A DNA stretch of 36,064 bases from an uncultured Oscillospiraceae bacterium (lineage in GTDB: Bacteria; Bacillota; Clostridia; Oscillospirales; Acutalibacteraceae), in assembly GCA_900544715.1 (NCBI GenBank), contig UQWL01000022.1:1-36064 (forward strand), written 5' to 3'. Each line of letters starts with the position of its first letter. Within the stretch, counting starts at the first letter, position 1. The notes beneath the pieces were generated by a model. The model did not search any database and had not been told where the DNA came from. It saw only the letters and a program-made list of their open reading frames with translations. The translations under genes were made by a program, and so were the position numbers. Shown here in pieces: positions 13,741 to 21,242 of this stretch.

Positions 13741-14865
13741 TTACAACAGGGCGGGTTCGAGGGCTTCCCCCAACCGGCCGCAATACCAGCCGGATATGCC
13801 GTCCTTTTTGACCAATGCCCCTTTGGAGGTTTCCAATATGACTGAAAGATGGTCGCCCGGGCAAACAGGCAGGCGGTAATCCGTGCTGTCATAACAGCGC
13901 ATGGTTTTCCCGCTGCCAGAGAGATCTTCATTCAGCACCCAAAGCCTGCGGCCGGTATGCCGGTGTTCCACGAATGAAAATTCCGCCCCACGCTCCAAAA
14001 GCCGAACGGCGTTATCGGTATACAAGAGGCAAAACGGGTCCTCAGATCCCTCTTGCAGATCCAGCGCCACCCTGACCGGAAAGCCGTCGAAGCTTGCAAA
14101 GGTAAATTCCTCCGAATCCTCCGCTGGAATGATCAGCAGGTTAAGCTGCCCGGTGCGTTTAAGGCTGCATCCGCCATCTATGCTGATGATATGCTGCTCC
14201 CGGTTGATGATCGGGTTCGCGCAGTCGATCTTGTCGTTATACAGCGTTACAGGCCAATGGCCGACCACGACATATTTCGAAAACCGGAGCCCCTTCTCCA
14301 GAAACGCGTCGTTTTTTAAGCATGGATGCGCATCCGTGCCTTCCAATGTGGAGAGCTCCTGCGTGGGCAGGCCCCCGTGCACAAAAATGAAATGCGGCGT
14401 TTCAATGATGGTTGGAAGGGACTTCAGAAAATCAAGCTCCTTGTGAAAACCGGCCTGTATTTTGGTGCGCGCCGCCAACAGGTCGAGCGGGGAGCGGATG
14501 CGGATGCCGAGCTCTTCGCACATTTCCGAGAGCAGGCAGCCGCCCCAATGGCGCTGCATATGTTTGAGGTAGGGATAAATCTCCGCGATATGCCACCGGC
14601 CGATCATCTCCAGCCGGTGGGCGTCGACATTGCCGATTAGCGGATATACGGTATGCGTTTCGCACAGCTCCATCACATAGCGCAAAACACCAAGGCTATT
14701 CGGCCCCTTTTCGATCATATCGCCTATGATAAACAGAACGTCGTCCTTTGAAAAGTTAGCCGTTTCGAGCGCGCCTTTCAAGTGACCCAATTGTCCGTGG
14801 ATATCGCTTGTCACAAGGATGCGCCGGTCAGCGGGCAGGGTGAGGCGATTTATTTGTATTTTCAT
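13741..14865 (-). CDS. PPP-type serine/threonine phosphatase-like metallophosphoesterase
   Basis: The protein has 374 residues. The catalytic domain at about 10-240 has SDIHGQ (Asp21, His23), GDMIEKGPNS (Asp49), IGNVDAH (Asn79), FVHGG and VVGHWP, the motif order of PPP phosphatases and diadenosine-tetraphosphate hydrolases. Residues 245-374 form a beta-rich extension with an SH3-like look (LWVLNEDLSGSG, then GDHLSVIL and GISGWYCG). That extension is not in standard ApaH or PrpE and may bind a partner. Start at 14865, with AAAGGAG 7 bases upstream; the upstream ATG at 14886 overlaps the fur stop. It is the last gene of a four-gene operon, 17 bases after fur. Protein phosphatase and nucleotide hydrolase activity cannot be told apart here. 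Confidence 0.87.
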   Translation of the reverse strand: MKIQINRLTLPADRRILVTSDIHGQLGHLKGALETANFSKDDVLFIIGDMIEKGPNSLGVLRYVMELCETHTVYPLIGNVDAHRLEMIGRWHIAEIYPYLKHMQRHWGGCLLSEMCEELGIRIRSPLDLLAARTKIQAGFHKELDFLKSLPTIIETPHFIFVHGGLPTQELSTLEGTDAHPCLKNDAFLEKGLRFSKYVVVGHWPVTLYNDKIDCANPIINREQHIISIDGGCSLKRTGQLNLLIIPAEDSEEFTFASFDGFPVRVALDLQEGSEDPFCLLYTDNAVRLLERGAEFSFVEHRHTGRRLWVLNEDLSGSGKTMRCYDSTDYRLPVCPGDHLSVILETSKGALVKKDGISGWYCGRLGEALEPALL

Positions 14866-14882
14866 GAGCTGGCTCCTTTTTA

Positions 14883-15302
14883 TCAATCTTGTTTAACAGC
14901 CATGCCTCTACGCTCTTGACCCATTTTTTTTGCACACTCTGGACAAAGCCCGAAGAATTCCATCTTGTGGCCGGAAATCTGAAAGCCGGTTTCCCGCACC
15001 AGCTGTTCTTCAAGCTGCTCAAAGGGGCATACAGACAGGGGCACGCTCTTTTTACAGGCCGTACAGGTTAAAAAGTGCCTGTGCTCCGCCGCGATTTCAT
15101 AGCGGGCAATTCCATCATCATAGATGCTGCGCCGTACAAGCCCTGCATCCACATAGGCATCCAGGCTGCGGTAAACCGTGGTCAACGCAAGCCTTGGGAA
15201 AGCACTGCAAACCTCGATATGTACCTGCTCCGCTGTCAGAGGCGATTGCGCCGCGCTCACTGCGGAAAGGATCGCCCTGCGCTGCGGCGTTTGCCGCTGC
15301 AT
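14883..15302 (-). CDS. Fur-family metalloregulator (PerR/Zur/Fur type)
   Basis: The protein has 139 residues. Winged helix: LTAEQVHIEV, then LALTTVYRSLDAYVDAGLV as recognition helix. Dimerisation domain with HRH (74-76) and two structural zinc pairs, Cys80-x2-Cys83 and Cys120-x2-Cys123, plus His112. This set binds a structural zinc and senses Fe, Zn, Mn or peroxide; the specific metal is not readable. Start at 15302 with GGCGGTGA upstream; a longer reading from 15347 would overlap the ybaK stop. It sits in an operon with a Nudix hydrolase, YbaK and a phosphatase and with no metal transporter nearby, which is an unusual setting. Confidence 0.92.
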   Translation of the reverse strand: MQRQTPQRRAILSAVSAAQSPLTAEQVHIEVCSAFPRLALTTVYRSLDAYVDAGLVRRSIYDDGIARYEIAAEHRHFLTCTACKKSVPLSVCPFEQLEEQLVRETGFQISGHKMEFFGLCPECAKKMGQERRGMAVKQD

Positions 15303-15316
15303 ACCATCACCGCCTT

Positions 15317-15802
15317 TTATGCTGTTTCTTCCTGCCAGCCCTTGCACACATCAATCCAGCCCTTGCTGGCGGAAAGCGCGGCCAGCTCCTCACACGAGAG
15401 CTCAATGGCGCTGTTGGAGCTGCCCGCCGCGGGGAATACGGTGTCAAACCGCTGAAGGGAGATATCCATATAGACCTCCGTCGTCCCCTCCGGCAGGGTA
15501 AAGGGGCATACGCCGCCCACGGCGTGCCCGGTCAGGCGCAGCACTTCATCCGGGGGGAGCATCGTCGCCTTCCTGCCGAAAAAGTCCTTAAATTTCCGGT
15601 TGTCGATCTTGGCATCCCCTGCCGCAACAATCAAAATGCAGGTATCACCATTGGAAAAGGAGAGGGTTTTTGCAATCCGCGCGGGCTCTGTGCCCAGCGC
15701 TTCAGCGGCCAATGCCACGGTTGCGCTGGAGGAATCGAATTCATGGATCCGCCCCCCCAGGCCCTGTTCCTTGAAAAATGCTCTTACCGTTTCAATCGCC
15801 AT
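15317..15802 (-). CDS. ybaK: YbaK/EbsC-type aminoacyl-tRNA deacylase
   Basis: The protein has 161 residues. The family hydrolyses mischarged tRNA, typically Cys-tRNA(Pro), in trans. Lys45 in RIAKTLSF matches the essential lysine of YbaK. The core continues with ILIVAAGDAKIDNRKFKDFF and the GHAVGGVCPF loop, where the GxxPF motif is intact. Ribosome binding site AGGAAGG 7 bases before the ATG. Second gene of the leftward operon, 28 bases after the Nudix gene and 14 before fur. The substrate tRNA is inferred from family only. Confidence 0.92.
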   Translation of the reverse strand: MAIETVRAFFKEQGLGGRIHEFDSSSATVALAAEALGTEPARIAKTLSFSNGDTCILIVAAGDAKIDNRKFKDFFGRKATMLPPDEVLRLTGHAVGGVCPFTLPEGTTEVYMDISLQRFDTVFPAAGSSNSAIELSCEELAALSASKGWIDVCKGWQEETA

Positions 15803-15830
15803 CGTTATGCCTTCCTATCTGTTTAATATT

Positions 15831-16382
15831 TTATGCTTCAATCGCCCCGGCCCGCAGCAGCGCATCCACCTTCAGCACGGCGGCCTGCGTTTTGCCATCC
15901 CGGATTTCATTCTCCAGCACCATGCGCACCGCTTTTGCCAGCGGAATGCGCTGCATGGTCAAAAATTCATCCGCATCGAGATCCTGCTCGCCAAACGTAA
16001 GGCCGGAGGCAAAATACATGTGGATGATTTCGCCGCAGTAGCCGGGCGTGGGGTAAAATTTGCCGATATCACGAAAGTGCTGCGCAGAAGCGCCCGTCTC
16101 CTCGCGCAGCTCGCGCTTGCCGCTTTCCAGCGGGTCCTCACCGCGCTCCAGCTTCCCGGCGGGCAGCTCAAGCAGTTCCTCCCCGTAGGGGTAGCGGTAT
16201 TGCCGCACAAACAGCAGCTCGCCTTCCGGCGTGAGGGCGGCGATTGTCACGCCGCCGGGATGCTCCACTACTTCACGCCCGGCTGTTTTTCCATTTGGCA
16301 AAAGGGCAGTATCATTGCGCACTGTGATGATCCGGCCGGTATAGATCGTATTTTTTTCAAGGGTTTTTTCTGCCAAGTTCAT
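15831..16382 (-). CDS. nudF: Nudix hydrolase, ADP-ribose pyrophosphatase type
   Basis: The protein has 183 residues. It most likely cleaves ADP-ribose to AMP and ribose 5-phosphate. The Nudix box is exact: Gly76-x5-Glu82-x7-Arg90-Glu91-L-x-Glu94-Glu95-x-Gly97. It is preceded by VEHPGGVTIAAL and RQYRYPYGEELLELPAG, as in ADP-ribose hydrolases. Start at 16382 because AAAGGA lies 6 bases upstream; the ATG at 16430 has no site. First gene of the leftward operon and divergent from the M14 peptidase, with 97 bases between starts. Confidence 0.93.
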   Translation of the reverse strand: MNLAEKTLEKNTIYTGRIITVRNDTALLPNGKTAGREVVEHPGGVTIAALTPEGELLFVRQYRYPYGEELLELPAGKLERGEDPLESGKRELREETGASAQHFRDIGKFYPTPGYCGEIIHMYFASGLTFGEQDLDADEFLTMQRIPLAKAVRMVLENEIRDGKTQAAVLKVDALLRAGAIEA

Positions 16383-16479
16383 AGAGGGTCCTTTCCGCCC
16401 GCCCCCGCATGAACGCGGGCCGCCGGGCATATAAATTGTGAAGAGGCCGCCAAGGCCTGAAGGACAGGAGGAATCACGC

Positions 16480-17382
16480 TTGGATCAAATTGTTCGGGCA
16501 GTAGAGCCCGATTATGAAACAACGCGCGCCATGCTGGATGCGTTAAAACGCCGCTTCCCGCACGCCAGGCTTGGCGTGTGCGGTAGGAGCCTCAGCGGAC
16601 GCTCGATTTACACGCTCTCCATCGGCCCGCAGGAAAATCCGGTGCTCTACGCCGGAGGGTTCCACGGCCAGGAATGGCTGACCCCGCTTTTGCTGCTGCG
16701 CTTTTTTGAGCGCACGGCAACGGCCGTATGGGAGGGGGATAATTTTTCAGCCATCCCGATCCAGGATGCGCTGCATGGGCGCGGAATGATGATCGTGCCC
16801 TGCGTCAATCCGGATGGCGTTCAGATCGCACTGCACGGCGCGCAGGGGGCTGGGCGCTATGAAGCGCTTGCAACCCAAATCAGCGGCGGCGATTTCAGCC
16901 GGTGGAATGCAAATGCGCGCGGTGTGGATATCAACCATAATTTTAATGCGGGTTGGGAAACGCTGCACCAGATGGAGCAGGAATCCGGAATCACCGGCCC
17001 CGCGCCCCGGCAATACGGCGGCACAGCGCCGGAAAGCGAGCCGGAAACGCAGGCGTTGGTGCGGCTATGCCGGGCCCATTCCTTCCGCCATGCGCTGGCC
17101 TTTCACAGCCAGGGGGAAGAAATCTTCTGGGAATATGGAGAACATACGCCGGAGCGGGGCAGGATGATGGCAAAAATTTTTGCCGCCTCCAGCGGCTACC
17201 AGCTCGTGGAAAACGACGGCCTCGCAAGCCATGGCGGCTTCAAGGATTGGTTCCTCTCCGAATTTAATCGCCCGGGGTTCACCTTTGAAATCGGCAGGGG
17301 GGAAAACCCGCTGCCGCTGAGCGGCTTTGAGCAGATTTATGAAAAGCTGGAGGAAACGCTTTTGCTCGCCGCGCTCATGTAA
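16480..17382 (+). CDS. M14-family zinc carboxypeptidase
   Basis: The protein has 300 residues. Zinc ligands His62 and Glu65 in GGFHGQEW, His209 in AFHSQGEE, and catalytic Glu270 in FTFEIGRG. The closest type is the clostridial gamma-D-glutamyl-diaminopimelate peptidase (MpaA-like) that breaks down peptidoglycan peptides. No signal peptide is seen, so a cytosolic recycling role is likely. The start is TTG at 16480, 8 bases after AGGAGG (16466-16471); the in-frame GTG at 16438 has no site and would place AGGAGG inside the gene. Single gene. Confidence 0.92.
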   Translation: MDQIVRAVEPDYETTRAMLDALKRRFPHARLGVCGRSLSGRSIYTLSIGPQENPVLYAGGFHGQEWLTPLLLLRFFERTATAVWEGDNFSAIPIQDALHGRGMMIVPCVNPDGVQIALHGAQGAGRYEALATQISGGDFSRWNANARGVDINHNFNAGWETLHQMEQESGITGPAPRQYGGTAPESEPETQALVRLCRAHSFRHALAFHSQGEEIFWEYGEHTPERGRMMAKIFAASSGYQLVENDGLASHGGFKDWFLSEFNRPGFTFEIGRGENPLPLSGFEQIYEKLEETLLLAALM

Positions 17383-17438
17383 AGTTTTCATTCAACAGTA
17401 TTATAACACATTCTGCGGATTCGTCCATGAGAAAATGA

Positions 17439-17462
17439 GCCGCGCCAGCTATCCGGCGCGGC
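17439..17462. terminator. Hairpin between convergent genes, probably a terminator
   Basis: A perfect 8-bp GC stem, GCCGCGCC with GGCGCGGC, 8-base loop. Leftward it is followed by TCATTTTCTC, rightward by TTGCTTATTTCTTTG. Neither T run is strong. It lies between the M14 peptidase and the SdpI-like gene. Confidence 0.6.
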
Positions 17463-17467
17463 CTTGC

Positions 17468-17821
17468 TTATTTCTTTGAACTGTTCGGGAATTTCTTTCT
17501 CAACCGACACAGGGGGAGCCATAAAACTGCAAGCACCCACAACAGGCAGATGCAGCAATAGAGCAGCGCCATGCGACCAGTGGATAATCTCAGCGGCAGG
17601 CATGCGGCCGGAAAGGCCACAAATGCAAGCAGCCCGCCGAACAGGCTCACTTTACCCGCGCAGGCGTTGGCGGCATTCCACTGCGCTGCCCCCTGCATGG
17701 CTTCCGCCACGTGGTAGCCGAGCCGAAAATCCGGGAAGGCGGAGTGCCGTTTCCAGAGAAGCAGGCCAAGCGCCAGCGATAGCAGCTCGGAAAAACCATA
17801 AAGCAAATATACGGCGATCAT
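17468..17821 (-). CDS. SdpI-like small membrane protein
   Basis: The protein has 117 residues with three membrane segments (about 3-22, 58-77, 85-105) and a basic C-terminus. The loop FRLGYHVAEAMQGAAQWNAAN fits the GYRT...W..AN pattern of the SdpI/YhfL family. SdpI in Bacillus gives immunity to the SdpC toxin, but many homologues have no known toxin partner, and none is seen here. Start at 17821 with a purine-rich AGAGGGGG; a longer reading to 17998 lies inside the dehydrogenase and is rejected. It follows the dehydrogenase by 22 bases and is probably cotranscribed. Confidence 0.72.
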   Translation of the reverse strand: MIAVYLLYGFSELLSLALGLLLWKRHSAFPDFRLGYHVAEAMQGAAQWNAANACAGKVSLFGGLLAFVAFPAACLPLRLSTGRMALLYCCICLLWVLAVLWLPLCRLRKKFPNSSKK

Positions 17822-17843
17822 CCTGCCACCCCCTCTAAACGGC

Positions 17844-19013
17844 TCAGCAGAATGCGTCCGAAAGAATCTCCAGCACATCTCCGTCGCTGACCACAACCGG
17901 ATCCACCTCAAATAAGCCGCCCATCGTCTCCCTCGCGTTGCACGTGAGGGCGGGGAACTCCTCCGGCGACATGCCGAAGGAAGAGAGCGCCAGCCCATCC
18001 ACGCTGCATTCCTTTTGCAGCGCGTCCAAAGCGGTCAAAAAATCCTCCGGCCGTTGCGCATCTGATTTGCCGAGTGCGCGCGCCATAGCGGCCATGCGCT
18101 CCCGGCAGGCCCCCAGCCGGATCAGCTTCTGATAATAGGATTTGCTGATCGCAATCAGCGCCGCGCCATGCGGCAGTTTTGGATGAAACGCACTCATCGC
18201 ATGGGCGATCGAGTGCTCGGAGATACAGCCGGAAAGGGTTTCGACCATGCCGGAGAGCGTGTTTGCCAGCGCAACGTCGCCGCGCGCCTCCAAATCCGCT
18301 CCATCCCGCACCGCACGCGGCAGGCTTTTCCCAATGAGGCGGATTGCCTCCAGCGCCATTAAATCGCTGATTGGGTTCGCTGTGCGGTTGAGATACCCCT
18401 CCGTGCTGTGAAACAGCGCGTCGAAGCCCTGATAGGCGGTCAGCCGCGGGGGCACGGAAACCATCAGCTCCGGATCGACAATGGAGAGGACGGGAAACGT
18501 TTTCTCATAGCCAAAGCCGATTTTTTCCTGTGTTTCTTCATTGGTGGTTACCGTCCAAGGGTCGGCCTCCGTGCCGGTGCCCGCGGTTGTGGTCACCGCA
18601 ACAACCGGCAGCGGCGCATTGGGTACCGCTTTGCCCTTGCCTGTACCGCCGGAAATATAGTCCCAATAATCGCCCGGGTTTCTCGCCATCACGGCAATGG
18701 CTTTGGCAGCGTCGATGCTGCTGCCTCCTCCCAGGCCCAAAACGAAATCACAGCCCTCTTCCCGGCAGAGCGCCGCGCCCGCCATCACCTCCGCCTTGGT
18801 CGGGTTTGGCGTGATCTGGTCATAGAGAACGGCACTTGCCCCTGCTTGGGCAAGCTGCTCCTCCACCCGGCCGAGATAGCCGTGCCTTTTAGCGGATTGA
18901 CCGGCGGATGTGACGAGCAGCGCCTTCCGGCCGGGCAGCACACAGCCGCCGAGCGCAGTCAGGCAGCCCGCTCCATACAGCAATTTGGTTGGCAAATAAA
19001 ATTCATACGGCAT
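17844..19013 (-). CDS. Iron-containing alcohol dehydrogenase
   Basis: The protein has 389 residues, normal for the family. The NAD(P)-binding motif GLGGGSSIDAAKAIA is near residue 92. Iron ligands are in FDALFHSTEGYL (Asp and His), then IAHAMSA and KLPHG (two His). It resembles clostridial butanol dehydrogenases and the broader Fe-ADH group that reduces aldehydes at the end of fermentation; the substrate is uncertain. AAGAAGGG lies 7 bases before the ATG. It has its own promoter, set inside a 13-bp inverted repeat (19066-19109) that suggests repression. The SdpI-like gene follows. Confidence 0.93.
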   Translation of the reverse strand: MPYEFYLPTKLLYGAGCLTALGGCVLPGRKALLVTSAGQSAKRHGYLGRVEEQLAQAGASAVLYDQITPNPTKAEVMAGAALCREEGCDFVLGLGGGSSIDAAKAIAVMARNPGDYWDYISGGTGKGKAVPNAPLPVVAVTTTAGTGTEADPWTVTTNEETQEKIGFGYEKTFPVLSIVDPELMVSVPPRLTAYQGFDALFHSTEGYLNRTANPISDLMALEAIRLIGKSLPRAVRDGADLEARGDVALANTLSGMVETLSGCISEHSIAHAMSAFHPKLPHGAALIAISKSYYQKLIRLGACRERMAAMARALGKSDAQRPEDFLTALDALQKECSVDGLALSSFGMSPEEFPALTCNARETMGGLFEVDPVVVSDGDVLEILSDAFC

Positions 19014-19065
19014 TGAGATACCCTTCTTTCTCCGTAACGGTTTGCTATCATTTCATATATAGCGA

Positions 19066-19109
19066 AATATAACGCAGCCTTTCCGAAAAGTCAAGCTTCG
19101 GAAAGGCTG
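19066..19109 (-). promoter_or_regulatory. Promoter embedded in an inverted repeat, alcohol dehydrogenase
   Basis: Reading leftward, TTGACT (19089-19094), a 17-base spacer and TATATT (19066-19071). A perfect 13-bp inverted repeat, CAGCCTTTCCGAA (19075-19087) and its complement (19097-19109), brackets the -35 box and fills the spacer. No T run follows in either direction, so an operator is more likely than a terminator. Confidence 0.75.
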
Positions 19110-19218
19110 TGCGTACTTCTTAACATATGATGGTTTGATTAAAATTATTCCAACCCATATCACCCATTATTGAGAGCTCTATAAAAGCAATCAGTTCCCG
19201 ATGGGAAACCCATTGCGG

Positions 19219-20091
19219 CTATCCCCGGGTGGAAAAAGAGGTGAGCGAGATATCCCCCGTGGAAGCCGATAGCTCTATTGCGCGGCTTTCATCTCCGGAA
19301 GTAAGGGTTCCTTTTGAAGATGCGTGCTGGGAGCCGGAGTGCCCGGTTACCGCTCCCTCAAACTGATTTTTCAATTTGCCGGTTCCAATTTGATACGCCA
19401 GCCGGAACCCATCCTTTGTGGGCCAGGCAAGCTGGATGTTGCCCACCTCCGTCTGCATGGAGAGCGATTTCGATACGCGGCTGCCCTCCTCCCAGGCAAG
19501 GTTCCCGGTTGCAGCCACAAGCTTTGCCGAATCGGCCGAAGTACGTTTTAAATAAGTGTTTCCCACCTGCACAGAAGAAATAAGCGCGCCAACCTGCATG
19601 TTTTCCACCGTCAGGCTGCCTACGTCTACCTCAGCGTTTAAAGAGGTATACTTTGCCGCGGGCAGATAAATTTCAACGGCAATCTCGGTAAAGGAATTTT
19701 GATCGGGCAAACGAAGCCCAAGGTGAAGCGCCCCGTCTTCCTGCTCCGCATAGGGAAGAGAAGAGAGGTCGTCCACGGAATTCTTTCCATAATATCGCAC
19801 ATACATAGAAGCGCTTTGGTCCGGGGTGGAAAGGACAGATACCTTTGCAAAATCGAAGGAAAGGCGAATCGGCTTACTGGAATCCACGGGGAACTGCATG
19901 TGGGTTTCCCCAAGGAATTGCCCCGTTTCATGCTCATGCCAGCTCTTAATGGAATCGAGTAGATGGTTCCAGCTGCTGTCCCCCTCGAGGATACTGCGGA
20001 TTTCCCGCGCGCCGACGGCGGCGCCCAAACAAACGGTCAGCAACGATGACAGCAGGAAAATGACCGTAAGGGCAATACAGGCTTTTTTCAT
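19219..20091 (-). CDS. DUF4097-family beta-helix-like surface or membrane protein
   Basis: The protein has 290 residues. A hydrophobic N-terminal segment (residues 3-25) is a signal peptide or anchor. The rest is the repetitive short beta-strand pattern of DUF4097 (SLNAEVDVGSLTVENMQVG, then ELSASTGDISL). The family has no settled function; it is almost always encoded with a DUF1700 protein and a PadR regulator, as here. Start at 20091 with GGGAGGA 8 bases upstream; the longer reading from 20151 overlaps DUF1700. Last gene of the operon, 19 bases after DUF1700. No clear terminator; a weak ATGGG/CCCAT hairpin is at 19201-19213. Confidence 0.88.
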   Translation of the reverse strand: MKKACIALTVIFLLSSLLTVCLGAAVGAREIRSILEGDSSWNHLLDSIKSWHEHETGQFLGETHMQFPVDSSKPIRLSFDFAKVSVLSTPDQSASMYVRYYGKNSVDDLSSLPYAEQEDGALHLGLRLPDQNSFTEIAVEIYLPAAKYTSLNAEVDVGSLTVENMQVGALISSVQVGNTYLKRTSADSAKLVAATGNLAWEEGSRVSKSLSMQTEVGNIQLAWPTKDGFRLAYQIGTGKLKNQFEGAVTGHSGSQHASSKGTLTSGDESRAIELSASTGDISLTSFSTRG

Positions 20092-20110
20092 AAAATCGTT
20101 CCTCCCTTTC

Positions 20111-20665
20111 TCAGCGGAGCCGCCGGTAGCAGGTGCGCAGGCTCCACACAATTAAAAGGATCACCAGCACACCGGCGCTTACAAGCGCCACCGCTAACGA
20201 GATGAAAAACAGCGCCAGCAATGCAGATGAGGTAAAAATACCGGCCACTATGCTTGTAACCAGCACAACCGCCCCGGCCGCCGCAAGGGCGAACCCGGCC
20301 GGGAGGCCCGGCAAGGCGATCAGAACAATATCTAAAATGAGCAATACGGTAAAAAGCGTCCGGTTTCTATTCTCCGCAGAAGCGGGATAGGGGCGCGCCG
20401 CGGCTCCGCCTGCGTTTTGCACCAGTGCAGGATTCGGCGGGGAAACCTGCCTGTAAGCACCAGGCTCCGCTTTGTTTTGTTGCAGGTAAGTTTGGGCAAT
20501 CTCCTTCGGATCGCCAAGCGCGCGGCAAATTTCCTCTTCCGATTTGCCCTCCCCGATGCCCGCTGCAAAATGCTCCTCATAATCCTGTAGAATCTCCTGC
20601 CGCTCTTTGGCCGGCAGATATAGAAGCGACTGGTAAAGCGTGTTTAAAAAATCATTTTTCGTCAT
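20111..20665 (-). CDS. DUF1700 (HAAS-type) membrane protein
   Basis: The protein has 184 residues. The N-terminal signature runs FLNTLYQSLLYLPAKERQEI, then DYEEHFAAGIGEGKSEEEIC and ALGDPKEIA. A proline/alanine linker follows and then three or four membrane segments from about residue 105. DUF1700/HAAS domains recur next to PadR regulators and are thought to couple membrane state to expression; this is family knowledge, not proven here. The start at 20665 lies within the end of padR, a 14-base overlap, with GGAGGG 7 bases upstream: translational coupling. Middle gene of the operon. Confidence 0.9.
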   Translation of the reverse strand: MTKNDFLNTLYQSLLYLPAKERQEILQDYEEHFAAGIGEGKSEEEICRALGDPKEIAQTYLQQNKAEPGAYRQVSPPNPALVQNAGGAAARPYPASAENRNRTLFTVLLILDIVLIALPGLPAGFALAAAGAVVLVTSIVAGIFTSSALLALFFISLAVALVSAGVLVILLIVWSLRTCYRRLR

Positions 20666-20978
20666 GTTGGATCCCTCCAATCAAATGATTGACTTGCTGC
20701 GAAAACTCCATCCATTCCGCGTAGAGCTCCTCCTGCGTTTGGATACCCTTCTGTGTCAGGCGGTAGTATTTGCGTGGCGGCCCTTCCGGGGATTCCCGCA
20801 GCGTTACCTCGAAATACCCCTCATTGCGCAGGCGGCGCAGGATGGGATAAATCGTCCCCTCAGAGATGGAAATTTCACCGCTGATCGCCTCTGCCAGCTC
20901 GTATCCGTATTTTTCGCCTTGGCGCAGCAAGGTTAACACACATAGCTCCAGCGCGCCCTTTTTGAATTGTACATTCAA
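20652..20978 (-). CDS. PadR-family transcriptional regulator
   Basis: The protein has 108 residues, the short PadR-s2 type. Winged helix ALELCVLTLLRQGEKYGYEL, then SEGTIYPILRRLRNEGYFEV and the wing PPRKYYRLT. A C-terminal helix serves dimerisation. The start is TTG at 20978, 8 bases after AGAGGTGA. First gene of the PadR-DUF1700-DUF4097 operon, which it probably represses by itself. The promoter at 21056-21084 overlaps a small inverted repeat that could be its site. Confidence 0.94.
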   Translation of the reverse strand: MNVQFKKGALELCVLTLLRQGEKYGYELAEAISGEISISEGTIYPILRRLRNEGYFEVTLRESPEGPPRKYYRLTQKGIQTQEELYAEWMEFSQQVNHLIGGIQHDEK

Positions 20979-21055
20979 ACCGCTTGCTCACCTCTTTCGC
21001 GATTTTTGCAATTGCTGTTCTCCCGAAAAACGGAATCCCGTTTTTTCGTGTCTAT

Positions 21056-21093
21056 AATATATCACACGGTACTGCACATTGCAACATAGTTGC
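21056..21093 (-). promoter_or_regulatory. Promoter and possible operator of the PadR operon
   Basis: Reading leftward, TTGCAA (21079-21084), a 17-base spacer and TATATT (21056-21061). The inverted repeat GCAAC-ATA-GTTGC (21081-21093) overlaps the -35 box. A small self-repressor fits, but the known PadR consensus ATGT...ACAT is not clear. Confidence 0.65.
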
Positions 21094-21242
21094 CATCAAT
21101 TCATAAAATTTTTAAAATTGCCAAATGATTTTATGTCCGACACAAAAATATCTTTTTCCACGTTGGATATGCTAATCCAGAGAATGACTTGATTCAACCA
21201 GGCATTGAGATACAAAAACAATCAGAAAATGGTGATAAAATC

